The notes under the pieces were generated by a model. The model did no database searches and was not told the origin of the DNA. It was given only the letters and a program-made list of their open reading frames with translations. 64,000 nt of DNA from Apostichopus japonicus (lineage: Eukaryota > Echinodermata > Holothuroidea > Aspidochirotida > Stichopodidae). The position numbers and the translations under genes are program-made. Positions 49,901 through 63,947 of this stretch are shown here, piece after piece (position 1 is the first letter of the stretch; the number at the start of each line of letters is the position of its first letter). Location of the stretch: NCBI RefSeq assembly GCF_037975245.1, contig NC_092582.1, positions 3,287,001 to 3,351,000 on the forward strand, given 5' to 3'.

Positions 49901-52900
49901 ATCGAGAGCAATCTCAGTCTGTGACAAAATTAACAACTTTGACGCATGCAAAAGTAAGCCGTGGCAATTGTGATCGGCTATGAAACCATTGTACGTCTAC
50001 TCTAAGAACAAATTGCTTTCATTAAAAACTTTGAAAAGTGCTTATAATTTTTTTTTTTTAAACTCAAATGGAATTTGAACATGTAACCTAAGGATTACAA
50101 AAGGATTGATTTAAATGTGACAGTAAGTATCCCTGAGGTAAGTACTCATCTCGTTTGACATTTTTTGACTGAAGCCGTTACCTTGGTAACATAGCCAGCA
50201 CCTTTAAACCCAGATTACGCAGCATTCCGTGAAGCAGAATCACAATATTAACCCTGTGGTGTTTGTGTAAGCTGCACAACTGTGCATAGAGCTTAGCATG
50301 GTAGGCTGCTGTTTGAGGTATACTATCCACACACATATATATAAGTGGGAGCTACAGGACCGCACATAGACCTTAATAGTATGGCATGGTTTTGTCTGTG
50401 GTCTACATTATGCACACATAACAAGTGTTTAATAGCTGAATCTTACCAGTACATGATTTCTCATGATAAAACTAAAGCTAAAAATTGTCAGAACTGTTTT
50501 ACTTTAGGAAGAGGAACGTACTTTAGAACAGGTTTTAGTACAGCATGGATGTTGTTATAGGCCGCGCATCCCATAAGATTTCTAAGGCAGGTCTCAGCCA
50601 GGACCTCGGGCCTTTCGTCAGCTTGGTCATGCTGAGGGGAATCTCGGCTGAGTAAAGAGGAGAATCAAGATATCATTATGATAGTAATCAAAAGTCAATT
50701 TTAAGAAATTAATCAAAATATACAATTGCCATCTATCCTCGGCAAAATTTGGAAAATATACTGTTATTTTCATTATGACATATTCGTTTTTTTCTTTGAC
50801 ACAAGGCTTTAAATATCACTCTATGAAACCATATTATCAGTAAACATCTTCAGGTAAGCAAGCTATGGATTCAATTTCTTTTGACACAAGGCTTTAAATA
50901 TCAGTCTATCAAACCATGTTATCAGTAAAACATCTCTCAGGTTCCCAAGCTTTGATTTTGCTGATACTCCAACAGCTTAATGAAAGCCACATGCTAACTT
51001 GTCATCAGTAACCATAGTAACCAAAGTAGCGTACATAATTCAAAGGTACTGTACCCTTATAACTGAATTGTTGAAAATAGTGTTTCCAAGATTCACAGGA
51101 AGTAAACAAAGAATGGGATGCAAAGACTTACTTTTCAAAATATTCTTGCATATTGAAAAGAAATGATGGAATAATCTTGTCCATGTTTTGTTTCTCCCAG
51201 ATGTTATACTGAAGGTCATCACTGACCGTCTTCTTGACGATTCCGCGCAGACCTTTCAGTCCGGCCACTCGGATCCTGCGGATAATGTAACAGTTTGGTG
51301 TTATTGTGAGACAGTTACGTTATGTAATAGCATGCCACCAGCCTGCTGGCACAATTTCCCAGTGCTAATACCACTCTATACTGTCCTCTCATATCATGCT
51401 TCAAAGCACTCCTAATGACAGTATGAACAGTTCCTACTCTTTATTTGATTCTTATGCTAATACCAATCTATACTGTCCCCTCATGTGCATCCTATGTTGT
51501 ATCTCTCATAATGCATACATATGAACATACGGACATACGATGTCTGTTGCACTGATGGCACAACAGATGTTTGACACCGAAAGAAAGGTCTGCTACTCAT
51601 TAGATGAAATAAGAATAATGCCAAACTCATAAAGAGGATGGAGCTGGGTAAGGCCTAACTTAATTTAAAATGAATTTGTAGGCTTATTACCAGACGGTGA
51701 CATTCAATTGGGATGAGAAGGGAATATTGTATAGAATGTAAATTGGACAATAGTTTCATTTACATCAGTGAAAACCATGGTAAGTCTGGTGGTCTAAAGT
51801 ACACTAGGCCTTTATAAGATTAGTAACAACATGTTTGAAACTTGTTAAGGATTCTCCTTGCTTTGAATCTCCTGACATTTTACCATTTTACCTCTCACTA
51901 GAAAAACAATTTTCTGTCTGTTCATATCATGTAAAGAGAGCTCCCACCCACCTTCCTCCCCCCCCCCAATCCAACTCCCCCACCCGCATTCTGAAGGAGC
52001 CTTTCACAAACACTGTAGATACACAGGCATAAAGTACATCAATTACTGCATATCACACAGTACAGAGTGTATAATAACAGTTATCAATATAAATGAAAGA
52101 AATTGAATGAAAGACAGTAAACAAAAGCAAAGGTTATAAAGAAATGTTAATACGTAAAGAGAAACACATACGATAGATGAAAAAAAGACTAAGTTATAAG
52201 AAGAAAGAAAAAGTTAAGTTTATAAGGAGAAAAAGCTTAAGATATAAGAAACAGTTGTGATGCAAAAAACCAGTAATATAGTCAGGGGGTAGGATGCTTC
52301 CAAAAAGTGGGGGGCATAACATCAGAGGGGGCACTTTCTCATTCCACAACCACCACTCGTTATGCTATAAACCGCTACACACCGGCCATATCACTTAAGT
52401 ATATATGATGTGTTAGTATGCTATCAATACTATTATGGTGCACGTGAATATTTAAAAATAAACTATTAAATTTAACAAAGGCTTAAGATATCCAAAAGAC
52501 AGTTCTTCTTCTAAGTGGCACATTTTATTTGCCAGTAAGGCACATTTGCTATTTTGGAAAAAAGTGGGGGGCACGTGCCCCCAGTGCCCCCCTGATTCCT
52601 ACCCCCTTGAATATAGTTAACACGTGAGAAGAAAGAATACCAGTTATGAACACAATTGTGAGGTGTTATAAAGTGAAGATATTTCACTCCAGGATAATTT
52701 AAAGATAGACATGATTGCTCGTACTTTTTCTTGGTATCCGGATGGTCGTCATCACTGTAACACATTGCACTAAACTGAGAGATAAGAAAGTCATAATTCC
52801 TATCATAGGATGGTGCGTCTTCCTCGATGTTGGCGAACTTCACAAACTGTCGAGGGGGGCAAAAAAAAGGTAAAAATTAATATTAAATAATAAGCTCAGT

Positions 52901-55900
52901 TCTTTCTGCAAAGAAAGAGTGCACATGTAAGCCAGATTTTTCATGAAAAGCTTTGCTGACATATCTTTTAAGGTTGGTCAAACCAGCAATGCTGGTTGTC
53001 CAAAAAGACAAAATTGTACACTAGAACGCTAAGACTGAACGCCTTTATTGTCAATAAAAAAAACGAAGGAAGATAAAAAATAAAGTAAAATAGATTTTTA
53101 TTGATAACAACAAGGATAGCTTTGGTTGTCGATCAAGAATGAATTCATCACAAACCAGTGATCAACCCTTAGAAAAATGACTCATGGTAGATTTGGAAAA
53201 CAATACATTGTGTCCTGAATTAAAGAATGCATGATAAAAGTGAGTAATAGAGAGAGAACTGATTGCAATTTACAAAATCAATCTCTTCTGTTCCTTTATT
53301 TTCCTTTTATGTTTTTTTTTTGGCTAATATTTTAGATATATTAAGTCTTCCTGACAAATGATCAAAGCTACTCTTCTTTGGAGTATTCCATATCTGTTAT
53401 AATTAGAATTTGTACCAAGCTAACTACATGTCACTTGTGATGCATTTCTTAATACTAACTGTCAAAAAAACAAGCTACAGAACAACAGCTGTAATAGGCT
53501 AATAAAGATAGAGAGATTATTTCCACAGATTGGCAGGGCCTACCCTGTAAAAGTTTAAGGTACACAAATATTATGTCCAACACAGCTTATCTGCAGCAAT
53601 GCTGGAACCCTTGTAAACATCTGACTGTTTGACACAATGCCTACATCAATCTGGCATATTTAAAAAAAATTAAAATTAAAAAAATATTTTAAAATATATT
53701 TTAAAAATAATAACATATAAATAAAAATAAATAACAACACAAATATGCTGCTGTACTGGGATTCCACAATACCGCATTCATTCGCATGTTAAAGTGATAC
53801 CCTGCCTGCCATTTACAAATTAGTAGAAGTAGGTGGAACCAAAAAGAAATGTATCCTTTACATATGCAATGCTTTCAATGCTTTCAGAGGCATCAAGTTA
53901 ATGCACAGTTTTACATCTCATACAACCGACCAAAAATCTAAAACGAGTATGGAAAAAGTCGCCCACGAAATCTTCCGTGGTTCTTACCGAGTTTGTCGCC
54001 AGGAGTTGATACTCTGGGTTGTTCCCCTCTAGAAGTTTATCGATCATAGATAACAGACTCTTGACAAATAAATTCAGACCCTGAGAGTGACATGCCAGAA
54101 GCAGCTCATCTACAGCCATCATGGATATCTTCACATAACTGTCAGAGAAAAAAGAAGAAAAGATTAAAAGCCAAAAATAGTGTCATGCTTTTATCACTTC
54201 TTACTGTCCCTGAATAACATTACTTGCTTGGGGAGGGGAGGGGAGGAGAGGGCGGGGGATGTATTGTTATCAGTCCACAATAATGTCATCAAAGGCTTGG
54301 GCTTAGCATGTCCATAGAACTTATGTCTTATAGCAACCCCTGGCATGTTCATCAAATTGCTCGGGTAAAAGCATTTTTACCATAAACTTGTAAGAGAATC
54401 CCCGGGAATAATTCATTGCTCAAATATTGTATAGCACTTTAAATTAAAGGGCTCTGACCATTACCTTACGAAATACTACGTACGGTACTTGTGAACATCA
54501 AATGTTATACATCTTTGCACTTGATAAATTATTCCCTGGATTTCAAGAGAAATAAGATTTGGTAGTTTTGTTATAGCACATGAGACCCGCTTCTCATTAG
54601 TGCAACTAAGGCATTGGTCCTTATTGTGGTGGCGCATTGGCCAATCCAGCCCGCAATAACAGTCGAGTCACAATCTTTCACTCAACAGGTATGCAGACCA
54701 TTAACCCATTAGGTTGGAGCAGACAACAGGCCTACCCTGCTATATTGTTAACTCAAGGATAGGCTGTTTCACACAATACTTACTATACAAACAATGTGGT
54801 ATAAACCACATTTACTAGTATATGGCCAACTATTTTCATTGTATTTATAAGAAATTAGAACCACTCAGCAAGTCTCATTACCCAAGCACTGTAGTACATG
54901 CTGTGGTAAACAACACTTTGAAAACTGATTCCAACCCTTAAATGGAACAGTCTCTACATGACCTGTACATATATATACAATCCAAATGATTGAAGAGTTG
55001 TTCTCACTTTGTCTGTTGTCTGTAGATATCCCGGTTGAGACGTTGAGCCAGGTACTTGCCGATCCTGTTGAGCTTTTCATTGTGGGAGACCGCATAGTAT
55101 GTGAGCTTCTCCATGTTGCTTCGGGACAAGCCATCCTGTCAGGAAAATTGTATTCAGGAGGAAAGCTTGAAGTAAAGAACTAGACATAAAACTGATCGAT
55201 CAAACTATCTGGCATTAAATGCATTAAAAGTATTAAAGTATAAAACATATGTCCAGAACCAGCTTTGCAATGAGTTGTTATATGTTCATTGTAATGAGAA
55301 TAGTTCACACATTCTCTCTTAAACCCCCCCCCCCCACCCCTCTAGTCTTCTCCACCCCACCCATTTCTTAATCCATTCTAATGCAATCCATTTGATACTG
55401 GAACAGACTGTAGTGTAGATTAGTGGTCTGTCATGACATTATAAAGCTCACTACCTTCAGAAAGCAAGGTACTACCAAAAAGTTTTGAATTTTGTGAATT
55501 GGTGTAAATACATATACAGCATATAAGATCAGCATGCATTTAGTAAAGAAATATTTACACAATTTACTGTGACTCACAACGTACAGTGCACATACTGTGC
55601 AAGTTGAGGTATTCTAAGTTAATCTATGAATGTTTAGTTTACATAGCCAGTTACTATATATAAGGTACTGTAGCTAACACGAATTATTCCTGGGAAAAAC
55701 CATATTCCAGACACTAGTCATCAAATGGTTTTCCTGAAGCATACTCTATGATTAATACGGTCTTGCGATCATAAATTACCATCTCATCTGTTTAATACTC
55801 TAATTTATATTATTAGATTATTGATGTCCAAAAGGTAGATTAAATTGAGTCATCCAATTGTGTTCCACAATATCTAAAGCCTTGTTCACATTTGAGAATG

Positions 55901-57384
55901 CAAGGATCATAAGGAGCATCCTGTTTTTTCCCCAGAGAGGTTATAAAGCTGAACCTAGGAGCGTTCACATCTGAGAACGCAAGGTGGATCAACGGTAAAA
56001 CTGAGAACATTATGCAATTATGAAAAGGTCAAATTGATTGTTTTACAATTCACTGTGAGGGCTTTATTCTGTCTGTTTGTATATTACTTCTGTGCCAGTT
56101 TACACAAAAGTGATGAGGTCAGGTTATCTGGAGATCTTGGATCCCTTGATCCCCGAGCATCAAATTTACTGTACTGATTGTTCTTGAACCCTGAGCATCC
56201 CACACTACTATCTTGATTGTTCTTGATCCCTGAGCGTCCCACACTACCACCTTGATCGTTCAAGAGGGGTCAGATCTCCCTTGCGTTCTCACAATGTGAA
56301 CAAGGATTGACAAATGCATTAATTAACAATTATCAAAATATCTACAGTACTTGCAGTTTCAGGTAGAGCTCACATGTGCAAATAAGATTCCACAAGATAT
56401 TAGCACATGGGTGAAAGATGCTATATGTATGTATTATGTGTGAAACAAAAAAAGATATAGATCTGCAAAGTAACCATCTCAAAGTAACAAAGACTACACT
56501 ACAGTACAGTAAACAGTACTGTAGTGTAGTCAAGTGTACAGTATGTTACAGTACTGTACAGTTCAGTACTATACTGTACAGTACTGTTAAGTATAGTACA
56601 GTACTGTACAGTACAGTACTGCACTGCACTGTACAGTACGGTACAGTGCTGTACAGTGCAGTACTGTACTGTGAACTACACTGTTAACCTACTTGAAATC
56701 AATGACGAGAGGCGGTATGAAATCAGTCATCAACGCAGTTGTAAAATATGACAGCAAACTGTCAGTGGGTTTTTTTTTTTATTCTTCCCAGAAATTTATA
56801 AGAATAATTTGAAAATGATGAAAGAATGATAAATAACTAACAACCAATAATGCACATATATTAATACCATAAGAGCAGACATGTTGATCACAACATTTTT
56901 CTTCTTTTTCTTTATTGCAAGATGCAATCGCTCAATCCATCCAGTCAGTGACAAGTTAACGATTCGCTACGTGCTTGTACATCTTAAAATGGTGCAAGCA
57001 AGCAACACAGATTTACAACAACAACAAGAAATGGAAGAAAATCACACATCTCTCATCCTGTAACATGCACAAAGCATTACAAAAGATATCTGTAGATAGT
57101 AAAACAGATCTATATTACAAATCAGGAAGTCTGAACTTTAGATTAGCAACATACCACATCAAACCCTATACTTGAAAGACTACAAATAGTGCAAATATGC
57201 AACTTGAATACGATACCTTATGCATTCTCTCACATAACTTTTGCAGAAAAATGAACTACAAAAAAGAAAAAGAACATAAAAAAGTCTTAAAAGATTTTGA
57301 AACTCACGTCGGTATTAGCTGGATAGATGTTGTCCACCAGTCTTTTGTACCTGGGCTTGAATCTGGACAAGCAGTTACAGCAGC
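34812..57384 (-). CDS. EFR3: EFR3 homolog (PI4KIII alpha plasma-membrane anchor), nearly complete
   Basis: EFR3 is a palmitoylated armadillo/HEAT-like rod that brings the PI4KA-TTC7-FAM126 complex to the plasma membrane for PI4P synthesis. Coding exons in order: 57384-57308, 55135-55008, 54138-53988, 52846-52725, 51275-51132, 50647-50522, 49715-49637, 48697-48562, 46779-46615, 46117-46006, 45190-45142, 44894-44801, 44197-44040, 42880-42719, 42124-41993, 41237-41164, 39917-39793, 38375-38290, 37308-37135, 36224-36175, 34923-34812. All 20 internal junctions keep phase. The 2456 nt give about 818 residues, the length of vertebrate EFR3A/B. Landmarks are CCNCLSRFKPRYKRLVDNIY (Cys cluster for palmitoylation), MEKLTYYAVS, FVKFANIEEDAPSY, MDKIIPSFLFNMQ, IEIMMFIMGKVP, HTLMDRHDN, and a C-terminus ending VPTYEMKFPELTVY. 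Only the tiny first coding exon (start codon plus a few residues) is unplaced. Intergenic and intronic repeats are listed separately. A and B paralogs cannot be told apart, so the symbol is generic. Confidence 0.95.
35343..36160. repeat. Degenerate TGTATTG-based array in EFR3 intron
   Basis: Over 800 bp of imperfect 5-bp steps (TATTG, TGTAT, CACTG) with a higher-order unit of about 90-100 bp that includes TTGCACTGTGCTGTATTGCA. Several long plus-strand frames (VLYCIVLHY-type) are by-products. The array ends about 15 bp from the EFR3 exon at 36175. Confidence 0.92.
36603..36983. mobile_element. hAT-type MITE with perfect 8-bp target duplication
   Basis: 381-bp element with terminal inverted repeats CAGGGGTGGGCAACC and GGTTGCCCACCCCTG. 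It is flanked on both sides by TTGTAACC (36595-36602 and 36984-36991). TIR start CAGGG, 8-bp duplication and lack of coding capacity identify a non-autonomous hAT element. It lies in an EFR3 intron. The 72-residue minus-strand frame is part of it. Confidence 0.93.
37380..37745 (+). mobile_element. 5'-truncated, frameshifted LINE 3' end
   Basis: Reading plus strand, one frame gives CAPCIWNALPP and another continues LDCFKSQLKTHHF. Together they are the well-known C-terminal tail of non-LTR reverse transcriptases (APxxWNxLP...FKxxLKTHLF), split by a frameshift. A 3' UTR of about 200 bp follows, ending GTAAAGCGCTATATAAATAC and an (ATT/ATC)n tail. It sits within an EFR3 intron, beside exon 37308-37135. 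The clade (CR1, L2 or similar) cannot be fixed. Confidence 0.8.
38620..38890. repeat. ATCAAATACATCTA-type tandem array
   Basis: Irregular repeats of ATCAAATACAT, ATCAAATTATCAAATACAT and similar fill about 270 bp of an EFR3 intron. Confidence 0.85.
41420..41490 (-). mobile_element. tRNA-like SINE head or tRNA pseudogene
   Basis: Minus strand GGGCTGGATAGCTCAGGTGG (A-box like) followed about 35 nt later by GGTTTGAGTCTATCC (B-box like). The acceptor arms do not pair properly, so it is a tRNA-derived remnant and not a functional tRNA. It lies in an EFR3 intron. Confidence 0.5.
43323..43701. repeat. Direct duplication of about 170 bp, 208 bp apart
   Basis: GATTTTGCTCATTGCATATT begins both copies (about 43328 and 43536). 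Both run to GTGGGTT.TTTTGTTCATG. Copies are diverged by about 12 percent by eye. It lies in an EFR3 intron. Confidence 0.85.
43902..44108 (-). repeat. Partial tandem duplication of EFR3 exon 44197-44040 with its donor
   Basis: A 109-bp unit (43902-44010) repeats at 44011 to about 44107. The right-hand copy is the true exon end (EDISFMRR and the GTAATG donor). The left-hand copy has nearly the same exon part, with Arg to Ser at the second-last codon, the same donor and the same intron start, and is bounded by a TA dinucleotide run. The obvious AGs before the copy lead straight into a stop in the needed phase, so it is unlikely to be spliced in. Confidence 0.9.
47560..48600 (-). repeat. Minisatellite built from an EFR3 exon end, splice donor and intron start
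   Basis: Eight tandem units, seven extra plus the true exon end, with spacings of 122, 128, 137, 128, 129, 129 and 124 bp. The 27-nt exon-like cores are at 47665-47691, 47787-47813, 47915-47941, 48052-48078, 48180-48206, 48309-48335 and 48438-48464; the true copy ends at 48562. On the transcribed strand each unit reads poly-C, AACACAG (AATACAG once), a 27-nt core, then GTGAGCATG, a short conserved intron stretch, and poly-C again. Poly-C length differs between units. All cores are free of stops in the EFR3 phase. The long plus-strand frames here are shadows of the repeat. Confidence 0.93.
48562..48697 (-). CDS. EFR3: EFR3 exon whose 3' end seeded the neighbouring minisatellite
   Basis: This 136-nt exon starts in phase 0 and reads SQYLYVVPHFLLLHLDEGNE, ending in ETVAIAADGAV plus one base at donor GTGAGC. 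It corresponds to the family segment that runs into the VLEIFNSLLRHL block of the next exon. The last 31 nt (from ACAG) together with the donor and about 90 nt of intron are repeated seven times downstream in the transcript (47.6-48.55 kb). No acceptor is needed at the ACAG in the true exon, where it is simply coding. Confidence 0.92.
50177..50190. promoter_or_regulatory. Perfect X-box palindrome in EFR3 intron
   Basis: GTTACCTTGGTAAC matches GTNRCC-(2 nt)-RGYAAC on both half-sites. Function unknown; it is intronic. Confidence 0.35.
50796..50960. repeat. Tandem duplication of about 83 bp
   Basis: GACACAAGGCTTTAAATATC occurs at about 50799 and again at about 50882. Each is followed by the same stretch to CAGTAAA.CATCTTCAGGT. 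It lies in an EFR3 intron. Confidence 0.8.
51008..51021. promoter_or_regulatory. X-box-like site in EFR3 intron
   Basis: GTAACCATAGTAAC matches both half-sites of the X-box consensus with a 2-nt spacer. It lies about 110 bp from EFR3 exon 51275-51132. Confidence 0.3.
52283..52609. mobile_element. hAT-like MITE with perfect 8-bp target duplication
   Basis: 327-bp element with termini CAGGGGGTAGGA and TCCTACCCCCTTG. It is flanked by AATATAGT at 52275-52282 and 52610-52617. Sub-terminal AAAAAGTGGGGGGCA occurs near both ends in the same orientation. No transposase is encoded. It lies in the EFR3 intron next to exon 52846-52725. Confidence 0.88.
53510..53605. repeat. Diverged solo copy of the 127-bp satellite unit
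   Basis: GATTAT.TCCACAGA, GCAG.GCCTA, then ATTATGTCCA occur in the same order and spacing as in the 5.7-6.5 kb satellite. By eye identity is roughly 70 percent. It suggests the satellite derives from an interspersed element. Confidence 0.6.
54228..54262. other. G-quadruplex-capable G-rich tract
   Basis: Plus strand GGGGAGGGGAGGGGAGGAG followed by GGGCGGGGG gives at least four G3+ runs with short loops. It lies in an EFR3 intron. Similar tracts occur at 4985-5020 and 15612-15650. Confidence 0.55.
55880..56305. mobile_element. 426-bp inverted-repeat (MITE-like) element
   Basis: The left end CCTTGTTCACATTTGAGAAT and the reverse complement of the right end CCTTGTTCACATTGTGAGAA agree over about 27 bp. 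The inside contains two or three copies of a unit of about 50 bp beginning TTCTTGA.CCCTGAGC. No clear target duplication was found. It lies in the first large EFR3 intron. Confidence 0.7.
56500..56690. repeat. ACAGT/ACTGT pentamer array, self-complementary
   Basis: About 190 bp of alternating GTACAGT and ACTGTAC pentamers. Because ACAGT and ACTGT are reverse complements, the stretch can fold on itself in many registers. It lies in an EFR3 intron. A shorter relative is at 2255-2285. Confidence 0.88.
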
Positions 57385-59780
57385 CTGCATAAACATAATT
57401 CATCATGCTGATCACAACTGAATGACAGTCAAACAGGGGTGAAATTAGCAAAGCAGAAGGAAGCCAAGCGGTTTTTTCGTTTTTTGTTTTGGTTTCATTT
57501 GGTTTTTTGGTCAACATAGTTAGATAGAATATGGCAAAGCAAGAGGTAAAGTGTTATAAAAATTAATAAACATATAATGTCATAGAGGTGTATGAAATAA
57601 AAATTGAGCAGGAGACACAAATAAAGAGATGAAAAATAAGGGGGTGGTGGGGAAGAAGAAAAGAAAAAAAAATTGCAATTTTCAAACTTTTTTTAGTTAT
57701 TAAAAAAATATAAGGATAAAAAAAATGAAAACTAAACGAAATGTTTCAATTACTCAAATGCTAACGGAAACGTAACTTTAGCTTACAGGAGTATTTTAAG
57801 GAGAATAGGGAAACGGGGGGAAATGACAGCTACTATCTTCAGCAATACTTAAACTGTATTTTGTAAACACTTGACATGCGTCTAGACTAACCATTTATCA
57901 AAGTACAAACAGCACTGAATGACTGAAATTTATGTTACTATTACACTATCACACATTCGTAGTTAGAGCATTGCCAAAAATTAACCAAAGCACAACACAG
58001 CTTGATTGTGTGTAATGTCAACTATTGTCGAGGTCTCTTTACGAATGGAATAATATTGATCTCTGTAAGCCTATTCTATTTTGATAACGAGGCGGGGACG
58101 GGTGGTAATGTCTACAAGGTTTCAATAGCTTTTAGTGTACAGATGCTTCAGTACAGAATAGTTACTTTTAATGCTATAGTCAAAGCCCAAATGATTTCTT
58201 TATACGAACAAGCCTGTAATACACTATCCTTCTTACATTGCATAGTCGAAGGACTTATTATCGGTCGGTATCTATTAACACACACTTCTGAAATTTTCAT
58301 GATTTTACCATAGCAGTGGAACTCAAACTTGAAGTGTGATAGCTTGTCTTGCATTGTGTGTTTTTCACAAATATGAAGTCAAATGATGATGTGAATTTAC
58401 GCAGCTTAGAATATGCCCAAACTATTACTATCCAGTAACATATATTTCATGTAAGCTTTCTCATATTAGCTCACTTGTTAACTAATTTTGCTCAATGGAT
58501 AAAATGAACTTTAAAATAATGTCAATTTTACTTGTTTGACCTCCCATTTGTAGAGGCAGCTTGAACCTAGACTAAGCTTTGATTGTTTACAACTCTGCTA
58601 CAAACGTAAATTTCATTAAAGGAATAACTTTATATAGCCTATCTTGTTGCACTTTGTGATGAACATTAAGGCTTCCAGTTATCTTCAAGGGTTTAGCGTT
58701 GGATGCAAAACTTAGACAAAATGCTTGTTTCTAGATTCGGTGGTCTAACCTTGGTCACTTGGAACAAAGGACCAAAAAAACACTGCGAGACTCTCAAAAA
58801 GTCTTCCTTTACAAAGTACAGTGCATGTACTAACCCTCCACATTGAAAGCATGTCAGTAGATTTCCAGAAATAATATGATCACCGTTGCTGACTTGGTGT
58901 TGCATAAATTATAAGTTTGGAACTTTCTTTTCCTATTCTAAACTAGCCAATGCACATTAGGCATTTGCCCTGAAAGAGCATCTGGGCTATCATCACCTTT
59001 GATGTGTACCTAGGCCTATGTCAACTCTACAAAATTGATAGCAGACAATGAACTCACTGTTGTGACAAACATGAATATTGTCTTGACATACGTAGGTCTA
59101 GCAAGTAGCATAGTAGTAACATTACTAATAGTACTACGCACTGTGTGATACATGTACAGTAAACACAGTACTCAGTCGCCTAAGTCCTCTGCGTATATTG
59201 AATACGTGAAATTACCGTATACTACCATAGCCAACTTGAGTAATTGGCTGAAAATATGAGATCGACAATATTCACTTTTCCATAAATAATAAAACCTTAT
59301 TTATAAGTTTACCAGGCATTCTCAGCAACTACAATCCACTTGGATTGTAACACAGGTTGGTAGCAATTATTCCAACCAATTCCTCGTCTCTATCCTAAAG
59401 TCACTGTTGACAGTCAGTTGTTTTGGTAGCAATTGCACGACACACAAATTGTGGGCAGAAATAGAGGGGGCTATGAGAAAATTTATATGGAAAGTTAGAT
59501 TTGATGTCGAAGGTCACTACGCTGCTTTAAATGGCAGGCGGACGTGGCAGCATGCTAACTAATCAGCATAGACATTTTAACGTAGGCTGATTATCCTAAC
59601 ATTATCAAAACCAAGTACACATCGGTTAGATGGTCAGTCGTCGCCCAGATTTCTAGGGAAGTGAACCCACACCAACTCACCTACTAAAGGTCTATTTTTC
59701 GTAGGAAGGGGGAGTTAATATCGTCAGGAAAGTCTGAGCTCGAGGGGAAAGCTCTGGTAGTATTTATAAAAAAATTAAAC
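57385..59780. other. EFR3 5' intron and shared EFR3/SURF4 upstream region
   Basis: The first large recognised EFR3 exon needs an upstream exon ending with one extra base. A phase-compatible candidate is the complement of 59216-59228 (ATG, three codons, one base, GTAATT donor), giving MVVYG before CCNC. It has no independent support. A strong minus-strand donor (AGTAG|GTGAGTTG, exon side at 59681) within 100 bp of the SURF4 start could end a non-coding EFR3 first exon. No other gene was recognised here. Confidence 0.4.
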
Positions 59781-63305
<3,525 letters not shown>

Positions 63306-63941
63306 GGAACGATAGGGGTTACGATCTTCCAAAGAATGAACCTATTTACTTGTTTGTTTATGTCTAATATTGTTGAAAGTTATTGAACTGTTTAGAAGGT
63401 ATTAAGGAGATAAAAAAAATGGCCAGTGAAAGTCCCAAGTGTACGGACTTAATTGGTTGATAGAGAATAGAGGGCTTCCTGCTCAGGATATTTTTGGCAT
63501 ATGAGGTATAAATCCCACGAAGTTGATGATTTGAATGGGTTGAAAACATTTGATCAACTGCTGTAAATATAATGCACTGATACTGATGAGTTTGGATAGG
63601 AATAGAAGAATTTGTAATCAAAAGTTTCTGAATGTGGAGTAAATTAGTCTCGGGTTAAATTTCCTCTCAAGTGAGGAGGAAGATTTTGGGCAATTTAACA
63701 AGAGTTGATCTCATTGTCCTTCTTGAAATAAGTACCTGTTGTACTGATATTGAATGTTTACATTAGATCTCTTTGTACCTTCATCTCTCCTAAATGATCG
63801 GAGACAGATTCAAAGGAAGCTAAGCTAAAACCTTGTTGATCAACATTTTGCTAAACAGGCCTGAAGATGGGAAGGTCATAATTCCATTGCCATTGAACTT
63901 CATGATATGGATTGCCTGTTCATTAATGACCCACCTCTTTA

Positions 63942-63947
63942 AATAAA
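63942..63947 (+). terminator. SURF4 polyadenylation signal candidate
   Basis: The AATAAA at 63942 lies about 640 bases after the SURF4 stop. The stretch 63306-63941 has no other convincing gene and is most simply the SURF4 3' UTR. Confidence 0.5.
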
